Assembly: GCF_000003605.2 (NCBI RefSeq)
Contig: NW_003122911.1
Coordinates: 262,936 to 278,815 of the forward strand
Source of the DNA: Saccoglossus kowalevskii
Lineage: Eukaryota; Hemichordata; Enteropneusta; Harrimaniidae
Length of the DNA: 15,880 nt
Direction: 5' to 3'
In this document: positions 1 through 15,880 of the stretch, piece by piece
Numbering within the stretch: the stretch's first letter is position 1
How the letters are laid out: each line of letters starts with the position of its first letter
Program-made: the position numbers and the translations under genes
Notes under the pieces: generated by a model
The model's database searches: none
What the model was told of the DNA's origin: nothing
The model's input: only the letters and a program-made list of their open reading frames with translations

Positions 1-645
1 ACCTCCAACCAACTTTAAAACGCTCAACCCAAAACACCAGGCAAAATACACATCGTTGATTTATTCCTCATTCGAACGAGTAGAATTGGTTAATACAAAA
101 ATACAAGCCTGAAAAGGTATCACTCTCGTTTAGAATTACTCGAGTTTGCCAGTGTTTGTGTTTAGCTCAGACTCAGAGCTGAGCTGTTCATTGAAAATTG
201 CCTACATTCATTGTAGCATATATCGCAATCGTGTTTATTAGATTAAAACCTACCAGGTTCTGTTCTGCAATCACTACCAAATTCCACCACAAGATTGCAC
301 CACAGACGAATGTTTTCGTATTCTCACAACTCACATGTTGCAAACATATTTCATCAACAAAATGGCAGCATAGTGCTCCCTAGGCCAAGCAATATTGATT
401 GAAATATTACCGATAGCATAGAGGGCTTTAGTTGATGCTTTCCCGGGTTTATTGTTGTTGGCTAGAACGGCGGATAGAAATGCGGGAAAATAGTGGGATA
501 GTAACTTCATCAGTTGATGTAAAAGATTCCAACTGTTAGACTGTTACGCCATTTACTCCGATGAACGAAAATTCGCTGCAGTCTGGACTGTTGAAGCAGA
601 CGCCGGAAGCAGACGACACCAATTCCATTGCACGCTTGGCGAAAT
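1..645 (+). promoter_or_regulatory. Upstream region and 5' leader of the plus-strand gene
   Basis: No coding exon can be supported here. From about 420 to 670 the CpG count is clearly higher than in the introns around it (for example tcccggg, aacggcgg, gacgccgg, cgatgacg), which fits a promoter or 5' exon kept free of methylation. No convincing TATA box or initiator can be assigned, so the transcription start is unknown. The 3' part holds several upstream ATGs, at 480, 517 and 561. This region could also be the downstream flank of another gene to the left. Confidence 0.45.
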
Positions 646-668
646 ATGTCAGCAGCATTCCCGAGTGA
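561..668 (+). other. Upstream ORF overlapping the predicted start codon
   Basis: The ATG at 561 opens a 35-codon frame that closes with TGA at 666-668. It overlaps the predicted main start (646) in another frame. Its ATG has a poor context (C at -3), while the main ATG has A at -3, so leaky scanning is plausible. The same frame holds an earlier short ORF from the ATG at 480 to TAG at 537-539, and an ATG at 517 is followed immediately by TAA. Whether all of these lie in the mature mRNA is unknown. Confidence 0.4.
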
Positions 669-752
669 CGATGACGAATCTGTCGTGGCTAACTCAGTTG
701 ATTCAGATTGCACATTTTGTCCATCACCATCAATTCTAGAAGGACTTAGTTC
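646..752 (+). CDS. ANKRD31: Exon 1 of the RAMA gene (start codon)
   Basis: The frame begins MSAAFPSDDDESVVANSVDS and ends at a consensus donor, TC|GTAAGT, in phase 2. It is acidic and Ser-rich. An in-frame TGA at 592-594 limits any N-terminal extension unless an unseen splice acceptor lies between 595 and 645. Confidence 0.6.
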
Positions 753-3700
753 GTAAGTAGCAAAATGTCAGACTGTAATAGTATGCTTGACTGAAAAATA
801 GTCTATATACTGGTTGCAAGCCACAGACGATGCATGAATTGAATCATATTTACAATTTATGAATATGTTTTGGCCAACAAAAAATAAGAATTTGTTTATT
901 GACCTAGAGAAAATTGATAATAATTTGTTTATTATTTAATAATAAAATAATACCACCACAACAAGATAAACTTTGAACATTTATTAAACAATGCTTTCCA
1001 TATATGCAATAAAGTTTGACCAGATCGACAAAACAGAAAACAAACGTTTGCCTCATTCTACCATATGTGACACACTTTTTCGAGAAGCAAAACCTATTTT
1101 TGTCCTTATATGTTTATATCTTTTATTTATTTTGAAAAGTATGTTTCATATTATTTTCAATGATAAATATTTTATTTTAGGCTTGGACTGGCAAAATCAA
1201 GATTATTACAACAACATTCTGAGTTAGATAAAACATCAACCACCGGAGTGGCAATCAGTCAGAAGAAAAACAGCTTTGATTATGAAACTAGTTCTGAAAT
1301 TTCTGAACCACTGGTGCCAACAAGGTATGTATCACAATCCTGTGATTATTACAACAATAAAGTTGATAGAGGGACTGTGGTAAATTAAAGAAAACTGATG
1401 TATTGCTTATTAATTTTAACTTTAATTACAGTATTTTACAGAATATCAATGGGAGCAACAAGAATAAGTCTAGCTATGGGAGTACAAGATATATTGGTTT
1501 CTCAAAATCAAGAGATACATCACCAGAATTTCCACATCTACCCAAGTTGAGAAAATTGACAGGTGCAAATATAAAATACATTGTTACAAAATGTTGTGAA
1601 GAAATAAACTATTTCAATATGAAAATACCGTATTTGCTCTGTTAGAGGTGTAATGCCAATAGAAATGCACATACACCAAAAAATGTATTGGCTGTATACC
1701 AAATTATTAATATATTACATATTTTGACCATAAAAAGTTTTCTGTAATTTATGTAATCGCAATGCCGACTTATATAGCAAATACTGTAGTTGTTACTATG
1801 TGCATTATATATAAAACATGATGAAATTGTTACTACAATATGAAATTGTCATTAGTGAAATCTGGTGTCATAACAATGTAACGTGAAGTTGTGAAAACAT
1901 TTAATAATCCTATAACCCTGCGCATTGTTTCAGAGTATCAAAATGATGAAAAGATTGTTGGATATAGCTCCAAGTTGAAATCACTCAGTGAAAATAAACA
2001 AGATTCAGCAGATACTATTCATACTAAAGTTAGTGAAGATGATAAAATAGGGAGCGACAGTGTGTCAACAGAAATTACTAGGAAAAATAAAGACACAAAC
2101 ATTCCAGTATGTGAACGTGTCAATGTCACAGAATCCCCTATACATGAACTGGGAAATAAAATTGGAATAGAAAACCCAAAACCAGATGTTAACTCCAAAG
2201 AAGTCCAGATTGAATTGAACAGAGAAGCAACAAGTGTAAACAACAGTCAGAATGAAGCAAATTTAACTAATGATGTAACTGGTAGTTATGGTGTACAAGA
2301 GACAGGCATGTCAAGATCTGTGAGTGTATTTAGTTATTTGGAATCCATTTTTTATTCAAATCATTGAAATAGGTTTATGTATGGATTACTACTCATTTCA
2401 TGAAGGCATGAATTTGTTCTATAGAAATATTTCTAAATGTTATACATAAATATAAAATTAAAATGATTGGAAACCAATCACCACACTTTTAGAATTTATG
2501 GTCATTAATAGACTAATGACTGAAGGAAACCCACACAAAAACAAATGGCTTCTATATACCATCTAAATAAAGCATGTGTATATTCCCACAGTTTCCAAAA
2601 AACAAATTTATGCCTTTATGAAATGCACAGTATCTAGGTAAAAAAAAAAAAAGAAATTGATAAGCACTCATAGACCAATTAATACAATAATCAAATTAAT
2701 CTTTATTATTTCCATCAGGCTGGAGATAAATTGATGGATGTTCAGAAGCAACAGGGTTATGTTTGTCAGCTTTTGCAGATTGGCCAGTCAACTGGTGAGT
2801 ATACAGTTAGAGAATACCATATATAAAAAAACGTTATTAATGACTAACAGTTTGTGAGCTTGAATTCATAAATGATGACTATTAAAGTATATGAATACAA
2901 ATTGAGACATTCTCCCAAAGACAGTCAATGGAAACAAATAAAATCATTTTGATCAAATTATTTGTACTCATGTTGATGTGCATAAAATCAAAGTCCAATG
3001 AATATAAACTAATTTATCCCTTGCATTCTTGCATATCAAAAAATAACATTTTTAAAAACACATTTTCATTAGAAATGTTAAAAGCTGAGATGAACAGTTT
3101 ACAAGTTAATTTAAAGTTACTTGGTGAAGCGAATAAAAAGGAGAAGTCTGAGATAATGCAGCGACAGGGTGAAGTTGTAAGTGCTGAAGGCAGGATGGAG
3201 CTGAAAAGAAGACTTGTCACTCTGGCTAGTCGACATAGAACACTTATTAATTTACTTCTGAAACAAAAACAGTTGGCTGCTAAATTTCAAATGATTTATG
3301 ATAAAAGTCAGAATCAAATGATTGATGGTACTGCTGGACAATCACAATGTGATGCGGAGAAGCTGCAAAAGGAGGAACACAGAAAAAAAAATAATGTTCC
3401 TACAGGTTTAACTGCTATTGGAAAAAAAGACTTCCTGGATACAGGTGAGAATACTTCTGAAATAGGAATGGTCACGACCAATACCTCAACTAAAATTGCT
3501 AGGAAGACTGTTCAGAGAACTTCTAGTCTTGAGGAGAAGGATTCGGTCACATCTACCAAGAAGATTGACCTTAACAATTCAACAGCCGACACTGTTGCCT
3601 CTCAAATGGTACCTGACAGAGCAGTTCCTTCTGTAAGAATGAGTTCTGCAATTGAGGTTAATGTTGGAAAGGAAGTACATCAAACAGTATATAAGACTCC

Positions 3701-6700
3701 AAAAGAACAATACTTCACAATAAATCCAGAGTCTGGTAGAGTACTACCACTCCAACCAGGTAGTAAGATACTTGTGTCTTCGGGACAAAAAAACTGTCCT
3801 GTAACATCTAAACATGCATCTCAGACAACAGTGAATCAGAACAGTACAGCATTACCTAGTTACCAAGTGAGAAAGTGTAAACCAATCTCTGATGTACTTA
3901 CTTCAACTGCAGATGATAGACCTCAAGTCCACCACAATGTTTCAACAGGTGGTTGCATGCTAGATTCTCAATCTGCTGCAGAATCTCATGAAAATTCTCA
4001 GGTATGTTATTTTCTGCCTTCACATTCTTGAATTCATCAAACACAAATCTGTAACCAATCAATTTTTCTAGTTTAATGTCATATTTGAGATTACTGTAGG
4101 TTCTTAATTTATTTTTTTATTGTCTAAATATTTTATACTGTTTCTCCACATTGTTTTTTATCTGTGCACCTGAGAGAGTTGCAATAGTTTTTAGTGAGGT
4201 AAAATATTTGATGGTATGAATATATTTAAAATTGAGGATTTATCAAGATGCAGGCCAGTCATTCGGAACAAGGCTGAATCCCAGTGTATCAGTGGGTGTA
4301 TTAGTCCCAAATCACTAATGAATCTAAAAGTATCGTCTCATCAAGTATAGTTTATTTGACTTTTACATCACAGATGAATACTGATGCTGGTACAAGTAAA
4401 GTGAAAAAACCAGTTTCACTGCGCTCCCTGATTGAACAGAATGTTATCCAACCTGGAAAAGATGTCTTATCATTTATTAACCAAGTAAGTTCATTTTTGT
4501 TGGGTCAGAACATTCTTTTCTGAACAAAATTCTTTGAAAATATTAATAGAGTTAACATAATATAAAGGCTCATGAGCTGCATTTTGCTAATTGTTATTTT
4601 ATTTTCTGATACAAAAATGACCATTGTGGCACCAGAAGAGTAAAATGTTATATGTTCATAGTAAACAACACCAAAACAGCTGCATAATCTTCAAACAAAA
4701 AAATCCATTTCCAGTCATTTATCACGAATGTACTCCATGTGACATTACTGATTTGATAGGCCTATTTTGATTAAAGCACAACATCGGCATCAAGGCCCTT
4801 GTAGGTGGTGCTTCTGTAAGTCTCAAATCAACAAAGATGCATTTATTTTAGACATTATAAACAATGATAATTATGTAAGGAAAACAAGACTGGAATTTGA
4901 ATAATCCAGAATGACGGAAGTTGACTTTCAGTGTTAGTGTCTGGTGCTATACAACAATAGAATTAGTTTTATGTAGCAATTTTAAGATAGTTACATTGCC
5001 TATATGTTTATGAAGTTCACCTTGCTTCAGTGCCTTTAATTGGAGAAATTACGAGAGAAAATAGGCGATTTGCACCAAAGGCGAATTTGCAAGTATCTGA
5101 GTGGATTACTTAAAATGCTCATTATTATGTCACAGGGATTACAAAATCAATTAAAAAAAGTGTCAAAAAGACTGTATCTTTACCAATACATTTTTTGATT
5201 TCCCATAAAGGAAGAAACGTTTGTTGCCAACCTAATGCAATCTGGAGTAATTCAGGATAGTTCAGGAGAGTGTTTTTGTAATCCATCTCAATGGTTCAAG
5301 TCAGCAACAGGAAAGAAGAGAGTTAGTAGATCTACTACATGGGCCAAGGTATGGAGTGAAAAATCTAGAATACTGTAAAATACTTTTTTGGTGTTTTGCA
5401 TGGAATTTATTATCACTGATTACTGACAAGTAAAATATAGGAAAAAAGGTATATTTGCTGGATTTTATTTTCACTGAATCATTTCTTTAGCGAAAATTAA
5501 TTCCAAGTGAAAATAAAGCATTTTACAGTATACATGTATGGTTTATTGTCATCAGTCTTGTACATTATTCACTAATATGAGAAGGGAGGGTTAATAACAT
5601 TTCTTTCAAATTGCTTTTGCATTGAGGGGGGGGGGGCAATGCTTATTTCAGTGATGAACGCAACATGCTTCAATGGCCAAAGCAAATCATGCTGTACTAG
5701 CATGAAGTTAATCTACCTGTTTCAAGTTGCATTTCAACATGTGCCATGTATTTCACTTTGATACCCTTTAAAGAAATCAATAAAACATTTATTCGGGATT
5801 ACATTGAAATCAGCAGAACAATTTTTATTGGCCAGAGAAGGAAACGCCAATTACCCATAAGCCTTTGCACCCTTCCCTCAATTGTGACCAATTCACATTG
5901 GTGAAACTATTTGAAATTTATAAAAGAATTGTAATGTTTCATATAAAAACTGTTCATGTCTATGATATAAAATTCAATGTAGTACAATTTGTTATCAGGT
6001 TTACTTGCTAGAAAAGATTGGATTACATATAATTGTGTTTGTGCGTTGAAAACTCGCTGCATAGTAATAGTATATAACAATATCTCTTATTCACTCTGAT
6101 GCTTGGTATTATTATACTTCTACTTATTACAGGTGAAATATAAGGGACACCCTTTGAACGGTTTCACTTTGCCAGCTGTAACACCTGTTAGTCATCAAGA
6201 TGGTATGTATTCACATTGATGCATTCATACCTTGTAATATAAAGAATGCAATGGTCCAGTAATACTCAAATATTATTATATTCTCTGCATGAAAATTCAA
6301 TCATTGTTTTGAAATTTACATAATTGGTTATCAGTTACTAAATTGTCATCCATGGTACCATACTTTTGATGACCCTAAGTTAAACAGCAAGTTGGAATTT
6401 CTGTGCGTCAGCAAGTTGAATGACATGCCCATTTGAGCCTACAAATATTGCTTTTCTGTGATAATACCCATTGTATCTTTTCTTCTCCTGCAGGAAATAA
6501 CCAATTGTCAACAGCTAATGGTATGTCATGTAGCGGAAATAGTCCAGAACTAACGGAAGGAAATTCAACACCCACATCATCAGACTTGACACTCAATATG
6601 GAACAGCATCTTACAAGAATATTTCACAACTATAGAATTAATTTAATTAGTAATAATGAGCTTTTTAATTGGCATGGTATTTTACCAGAGGATTTCTGGC

Positions 6701-6756
6701 AGAAGAGTGACTTTCAAATACCTGAAGAGTGGATGGATGAGATTGAATTCCAATAA
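646..6756 (+). CDS. ANKRD31: ANKRD31-like RAMA-domain protein, ten coding exons, 784 aa
   Basis: Joined coding exons are 646-752, 1181-1324, 1432-1562, 1934-2319, 2719-2794, 3073-4001, 4374-4484, 5211-5348, 6133-6202 and 6494-6756. All have GT/AG borders and matching phases, and the total of 2355 nt ends in TAA. The predicted protein has an acidic N-terminus (PSDDDESVV...), a polar disordered stretch (~50-255), a coiled coil (~257-362), more disorder (~363-590), a RAMA domain (~605-690) and an aromatic tail (~730-784). RAMA occurs in restriction/methylase proteins and, in animals, in MPND and ANKRD31. There is no MPN/JAMM domain, and RAMA sits near the C-terminus before a short aromatic tail, which favours ANKRD31. 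In mouse, ANKRD31 binds REC114 and helps place meiotic double-strand breaks. The family ankyrin repeats are absent from this model. The start was chosen for its in-frame upstream stop (592-594), A at -3 and the acidic N-terminus. RAMA is secure; orthology is likely but unproved. Confidence 0.65.
1181..1324 (+). CDS. ANKRD31: Exon 2 of the RAMA gene
   Basis: The acceptor is tttattttag and the donor AAG|GTATGT. It enters completing a split Ser codon and leaves in phase 2 (residues ~36-84). It is polar, Ser/Thr/Glu-rich and without a recognisable domain. Confidence 0.65.
1432..1562 (+). CDS. ANKRD31: Exon 3 of the RAMA gene
   Basis: The acceptor is tttaattacag and the donor ACAG|GTGCAA, leaving in phase 1. 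A second AG ten bases downstream (1440-1441) would shift the frame. The donor lacks G at +5 and is the weakest in this gene, but its phase fits the next exon exactly. The product is basic and Ser-rich, ending PHLPKLRKLT. Confidence 0.55.
1934..2319 (+). CDS. ANKRD31: Exon 4 of the RAMA gene
   Basis: The acceptor is gcattgtttcag and the donor GATCT|GTGAGT. It enters in phase 1 and leaves in phase 0. It encodes a highly polar, acidic, Ser/Thr/Asn-rich segment (residues ~128-256) with no domain, typical of intrinsic disorder. Confidence 0.7.
2719..2794 (+). CDS. ANKRD31: Exon 5 of the RAMA gene (start of coiled coil)
   Basis: The acceptor is atttccatcag and the donor ACTG|GTGAGT. It encodes AGDKLMDVQKQQGYVCQLLQ, an amphipathic Gln-rich helix that begins the coiled coil continued in the next exon. 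It leaves in phase 1. Confidence 0.7.
3073..4001 (+). CDS. ANKRD31: Exon 6 of the RAMA gene (coiled coil and long disordered region)
   Basis: The acceptor is cattttcattag and the donor CTCAG|GTATGT, phase 1 to 0. The first ~80 codons give a heptad-like helix (EMLKAEMNSLQVNLKLLGEA, then RMELKRRLVTLASRHRTLIN, LLLKQKQL). The remaining ~230 codons are polar, Ser/Thr/Val/Gln-rich and probably disordered. It is the largest exon. The open frame runs back to 2928 and on to 4031, but those extensions are intronic. Confidence 0.75.
4374..4484 (+). CDS. ANKRD31: Exon 7 of the RAMA gene (N-terminal part of RAMA domain)
   Basis: The acceptor is cttttacatcacag and the donor CAA|GTAAGT, both phase 0. It encodes VSLRSLIEQNVIQPGKDVLS, the typical RAMA opening (leucine-rich helix, then a [IL].PG..[VL] strand). 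Confidence 0.85.
5211..5348 (+). CDS. ANKRD31: Exon 8 of the RAMA gene (RAMA core)
   Basis: The acceptor is tttcccataaag and the donor AAG|GTATGG, phase 0 at both ends. It encodes TFVANLMQSGVI, then CFCNPSQWFKSATGKK and TTWAKV. This is the RAMA core: a beta strand, a G.I turn, the [FS]..PS.W helix and the W....Y step. Confidence 0.85.
5370..5531. mobile_element. Miniature inverted-repeat element, CTGTAA family copy 1
   Basis: The left end ATACTGTAAAAT (5370-5381) is exactly matched in inverse by ATTTTACAGTAT (5520-5531), and similarity continues inward (about RCTTTWTT). The ends can be read as TA target duplications flanking CTGTAAAAT termini, as in Tc1/mariner-type MITEs. It lies in an intron beginning 22 bases after the donor of the RAMA-core exon. 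There is no coding capacity. Confidence 0.65.
6133..6202 (+). CDS. ANKRD31: Exon 9 of the RAMA gene (end of RAMA domain)
   Basis: The acceptor is ttctacttattacag and the donor GATG|GTATGT. It encodes VKYKGHPLNGFTLPAVTPVS; the YKG.PL motif is the usual RAMA C-terminal strand. It leaves in phase 1. Confidence 0.8.
6494..6756 (+). CDS. ANKRD31: Exon 10 of the RAMA gene (C-terminal tail and stop)
   Basis: A strong pyrimidine tract (cttttcttctcctgcag) precedes the exon, which completes a split Gly codon and ends with TAA at 6754-6756. After a Ser/Thr-rich linker the last ~55 residues are rich in aromatics (RIFHNYRINL, ELFNWHGILPEDFW, EEWMDEIEFQ) and look like a conserved binding segment. In mammals the ANKRD31 C-terminus is the REC114-binding part; the match here is by position and character only. 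Confidence 0.75.
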
Positions 6757-7012
6757 TTCTAATGCTAATTCGAACAAGTCCCTTAAAAATTTCTTCAAAT
6801 ATTTTACAACCAAAGTTGTTTTGTTCAAAAATACATACTTCATAAAGCCAGAAACTGAAAATTGTTCATTATTTTAATAATCTGGCCATGATTTTGCTAT
6901 ATAGTGTATACTGATCATACAAAATTATAATATTTTGTAGGGACAGCACCAATACCTATTACCAGCCTGAGTGTATCATCGATTCCAGTATATATACACT
7001 ATGTGAAACAAT

Positions 7013-7018
7013 AATAAA
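7013..7018 (+). promoter_or_regulatory. Candidate poly(A) signal of the RAMA gene
   Basis: AATAAA lies 257 bases after the stop codon and is the first canonical hexamer downstream on the plus strand. The cleavage site cannot be placed. Confidence 0.45.
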
Positions 7019-7419
7019 CCTTATCTGGGCATGTCAATGTAAAAGTACATTGGGTTGGCATGATGCAGTTTAATGTTGCCAATTGAAGGTGTAGCAAGTG
7101 GCAGAAGATTTGTCTTGTTGCCAGACCTCCAGTCCCTATATCTACTATGGCTATATAAAAGGCAGCTGCACCCTTGCTGCCAGGATTTAGATGTCTGTAT
7201 CACTAAAGTAGGTGTGCAGATTAGAGGTATGGCAAGCAAGACTAGGAAAGGATAGATTACCAAGTCAGTGCAGCATGGCTTGTGGTTGGAGGACAAATAG
7301 AACCAATTTTCCTCTCAGTCAACTGAGAAAAATACTCAGACAGTTCCACTTAAATGGGGGGTGTCAGAGGGGACGTTACAATTAGAATGGTAATCAATGA
7401 CTTGCACAACTTCAAGGTG

Positions 7420-7676
7420 TTGAAGGTACACTAGACAAAACTGGATTTTATTAGACTGTGCCCTATTGAGACCAGTGTGCAACCCAGCGGCCAACTGTAT
7501 TCACTTGCAAGTGATTTAATGTAGGTCAGTATACAGCATTTATGCTATGTTTTCAATGTCCACATTTCTGCAATGGATGTTATAAATTGGCATGAATTAA
7601 TGACTTGGGATGACATTTTATTAGAAATAAAAACCAGAGAAAAATAATCGATAGATACAATAATTGCCACTTTAAC
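7420..7676 (+). repeat. Dispersed repeat, copy A
   Basis: Several blocks recur in the same order and orientation in a HEATR6 intron (12044-12262): TTGAAGGTACACTAGACAAAACTGGATTT against CTTGAGG...TTGACAAAACTAGATTT, then CACTTGCAAGTGATTTAATGTA against CACTCGTAAGTGATTTAATGTA, then GTTATAAATTG, AGAGAAAAA and ATTGCC.CTTTAA. The copies are old and indel-rich. No ends or coding potential are seen. Confidence 0.55.
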
Positions 7677-7697
7677 AAAAAGATTAAGAAAAAAATT

Positions 7698-7746
7698 GTG
7701 TGAATTATAATTGTCCTGATTCATAAAATCAACAAATATATACATA
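7698..7746 (+). repeat. 49-bp diverged duplication, first copy
   Basis: The 49 bases align without gaps to 8014-8062 at about 38 identities, sharing TCCTGATT and ATATRCATA. Weaker similarity extends upstream (ATTG.CA..TT.AACAAAA). Confidence 0.4.
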
Positions 7747-7939
7747 GTTTGAATACTTTAGCTTTGTCATCAATATTTTTTGCTGTACATATTTGACTTT
7801 GACACACATGGAACAATTTAAGACATTTGACACAAACATGCGTGTTATGTCTTGCAATCTAATTAATAAATACCATTGCATAGAACTGAGACATTCACCA
7901 ACAGAATTGTACAAGATAGAAAACGCATAATAAATACAA

Positions 7940-7945
7940 TTTATT
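7940..7945 (-). promoter_or_regulatory. HEATR6: Candidate poly(A) signal of HEATR6
   Basis: TTTATT on the plus strand is AATAAA on the minus strand, about 815 bases after the HEATR6 stop. Nearer CATAAA variants exist (8556-8561 and ~8632), so a shorter 3' UTR is possible. Confidence 0.3.
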
Positions 7946-8013
7946 TCAAATTCAAGAGTTATTGTCATGTTCAACAAAAAAAAGAATGAATAAAAAAACA
8001 TGCAAAATTGAAT

Positions 8014-8062
8014 GTGTAAATTATGATAGTCCTGATTTCTCAAATTTCCACATATATGCATA
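8014..8062 (+). repeat. 49-bp diverged duplication, second copy
   Basis: Ungapped partner of 7698-7746, offset by 316 bases, in the candidate 3' UTR of HEATR6. Confidence 0.4.
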
Positions 8063-8255
8063 TAAATATTTGAGCCTTATAATAAGATTTCTCATGATTT
8101 TGATATGTTGATCATCACCGCTGGCACAAATGAGTCAGTCTAAGTACAGAATTATACTGCAATCAAAATCCATGCTTATGTGCAGTCGAAAATCACATTC
8201 TTATTTCTCCATAAATCCAATGCTGGGAATGTTGAAATAAGCAGGAAGCTTCGAG

Positions 8256-8276
8256 AAGAGAAGACTGCCTTCTCTT
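8256..8276. other. Hairpin, 8-bp stem and 5-nt loop
   Basis: AAGAGAAG (8256-8263), loop ACTGC, then CTTCTCTT (8269-8276) form a perfect 8-bp stem. It would lie in the HEATR6 3' UTR. The role is unknown and it may be chance. Confidence 0.3.
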
Positions 8277-8759
8277 AGCGATTCACCCACACCTCTTCCA
8301 TATGCAAAATAACAGTGATGTTTGAGCATTAGCTTTCTAAACAAGTATCATTCCAAATTTGTCTTTTGTGTTTGTTTTCAACACTGTTCCATTCAACTAC
8401 ATTATGGAAAAAGTAAATGTACAGAAAACTGAGGATTTCGGTAACACATAATGAGAATTGAATGAACTGATGGTTTCCCTGTTTAGATTTTTGAAAAAAG
8501 TTCCTTTTCAAAAGTTGGTCCCTGTCTTACAAAGCTGAGTAAAATATTAACTACTTTATGACATGACCATGGTGCAATCAGTCACAGTTATGATATTTAA
8601 CATGAAATATCACATGTTGCAAATCATCATTTTATGGTTGTTTTAAATTCTGGGCTCCACAAATTTTACACCACTTGTAACGATGTATCATCTCAATCGT
8701 ACAGCTCAATGGCTTGTCCTTAAAGCCTTTTCTTGTACCGGTAATATAAACTGGATATA

Positions 8760-15736
<6,977 letters not shown>

Positions 15737-15880
15737 CTAGTCAATCAAAATAAAATGTTTTTCAACATTATATGTATAATCAGAAACAAGAAATGAAAAC
15801 AAATTAAAACATATGTAGTAGTATTGATTAAACTCATACATGTTATTATGACAAATATCAAAAGTTTATACATGGTAGCA
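15737..15880 (-). other. Part of a HEATR6 intron at the window edge
   Basis: AT-rich sequence upstream (in transcription) of the 15602-15736 exon. No further exon can be seen before the window ends. Confidence 0.5.

Larger units (their letters stand above)
753..2718 (+). other. Introns 1-4 of the RAMA gene
   Basis: Introns at 753-1180, 1325-1431, 1563-1933 and 2320-2718 are AT-rich. Apart from short A/T runs, such as a poly-A tract near 2640-2653, I see no gene or clear repeat. Open frames across exon borders (for example 991-1227 and 1403-1645) are read-through from coding exons. Confidence 0.5.
4485..6132 (+). other. Introns 7 and 8 of the RAMA gene
   Basis: The intron at 4485-5210 is plain AT-rich sequence with nothing recognised. 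The intron at 5349-6132 contains the 162-bp inverted-repeat element described separately and a G10 run near 5627-5637. No additional exon is needed, because the phases of flanking exons match. Confidence 0.5.
6757..8759. other. Convergent intergenic region with both 3' UTRs
   Basis: No coding region is supported. It holds the candidate 3' ends of the two convergent genes, a dispersed repeat at 7420-7676, a diverged short duplication (7698-7746 and 8014-8062) and an 8-bp-stem hairpin at 8256-8276. The stretch 7070-7370 is less AT-rich than its surroundings and may be a repeat remnant, but has no recognisable ends. Confidence 0.5.

Noticed and set aside
510-713. 67-codon open frame on the minus strand
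   Set aside because: It is antisense to exon 1 and the leader of the RAMA gene, with no splice context or family similarity.
991-1227. 78-codon plus-strand open frame
   Set aside because: It begins in an intron and crosses the acceptor at 1180 in a frame different from the exon frame that fits its neighbours.
2019-2243. 74-codon minus-strand open frame
   Set aside because: Antisense shadow of exon 1934-2319.
7021-7296. Overlapping open frames on both strands in the intergenic region
   Set aside because: Both are short and of low-complexity composition, with no splice or start context. Overlap on opposite strands in repeat-like DNA suggests chance.
7313-7328. TCTCAGT-CA-ACTGAGA inverted repeat
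   Set aside because: A 7-bp stem with a 2-base loop in noncoding DNA, with no context to give it meaning.

Overview
This is nuclear DNA of an intron-rich animal, not a prokaryote or virus. It is AT-rich, every coding segment is bounded by GT...AG splice sites with matching phases, and the introns carry small inverted-repeat elements and other dispersed repeats. The two gene families (an ANKRD31-like RAMA protein and HEATR6) and the style of repeats suggest an invertebrate metazoan, probably a marine bilaterian. The species cannot be fixed from the sequence alone.

Region 1-645 is the upstream and 5' leader of a plus-strand gene; CpG density rises from about 420. The plus-strand gene (646-6756) has ten coding exons whose phases agree throughout and whose lengths sum to 2355 nt (784 codons plus stop). 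It encodes an acidic N-terminus, a long Ser/Thr/Asn-rich disordered region, a coiled coil, a RAMA domain built from three exons, and an aromatic C-terminal tail. The nearest family I recognise is ANKRD31, a meiotic regulator, but no ankyrin repeats are encoded in this model.

Region 6757-8759 is convergent intergenic and 3'-UTR sequence. It holds a candidate poly(A) signal for each gene and a dispersed repeat that recurs in a HEATR6 intron.

The minus strand from 15736 down to 8760 carries the 3' nine coding exons of HEATR6 (HEAT repeat-containing protein 6); its 5' part lies beyond the right edge. All phases agree except in the exon at 10301-10467, where one missing base breaks the frame inside a conserved stretch.

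The most unusual structure is at 14331-14887. A 98-bp tandem repeat has copied the 3' splice site and the first ~36 bases of a HEATR6 exon several times into the preceding intron. This leaves four intact decoy acceptors between the real donor and the real acceptor. Other notable items are three members of one CTGTAA-ended miniature inverted-repeat family, a 532-bp element with 21-bp terminal inverted repeats and a possible target duplication, a CpG-rich insertion containing a perfect 20-bp palindrome, and upstream ORFs in front of the plus-strand gene.

The two genes look functionally unrelated. They are convergent neighbours with separate 3' ends and not a functional cluster.
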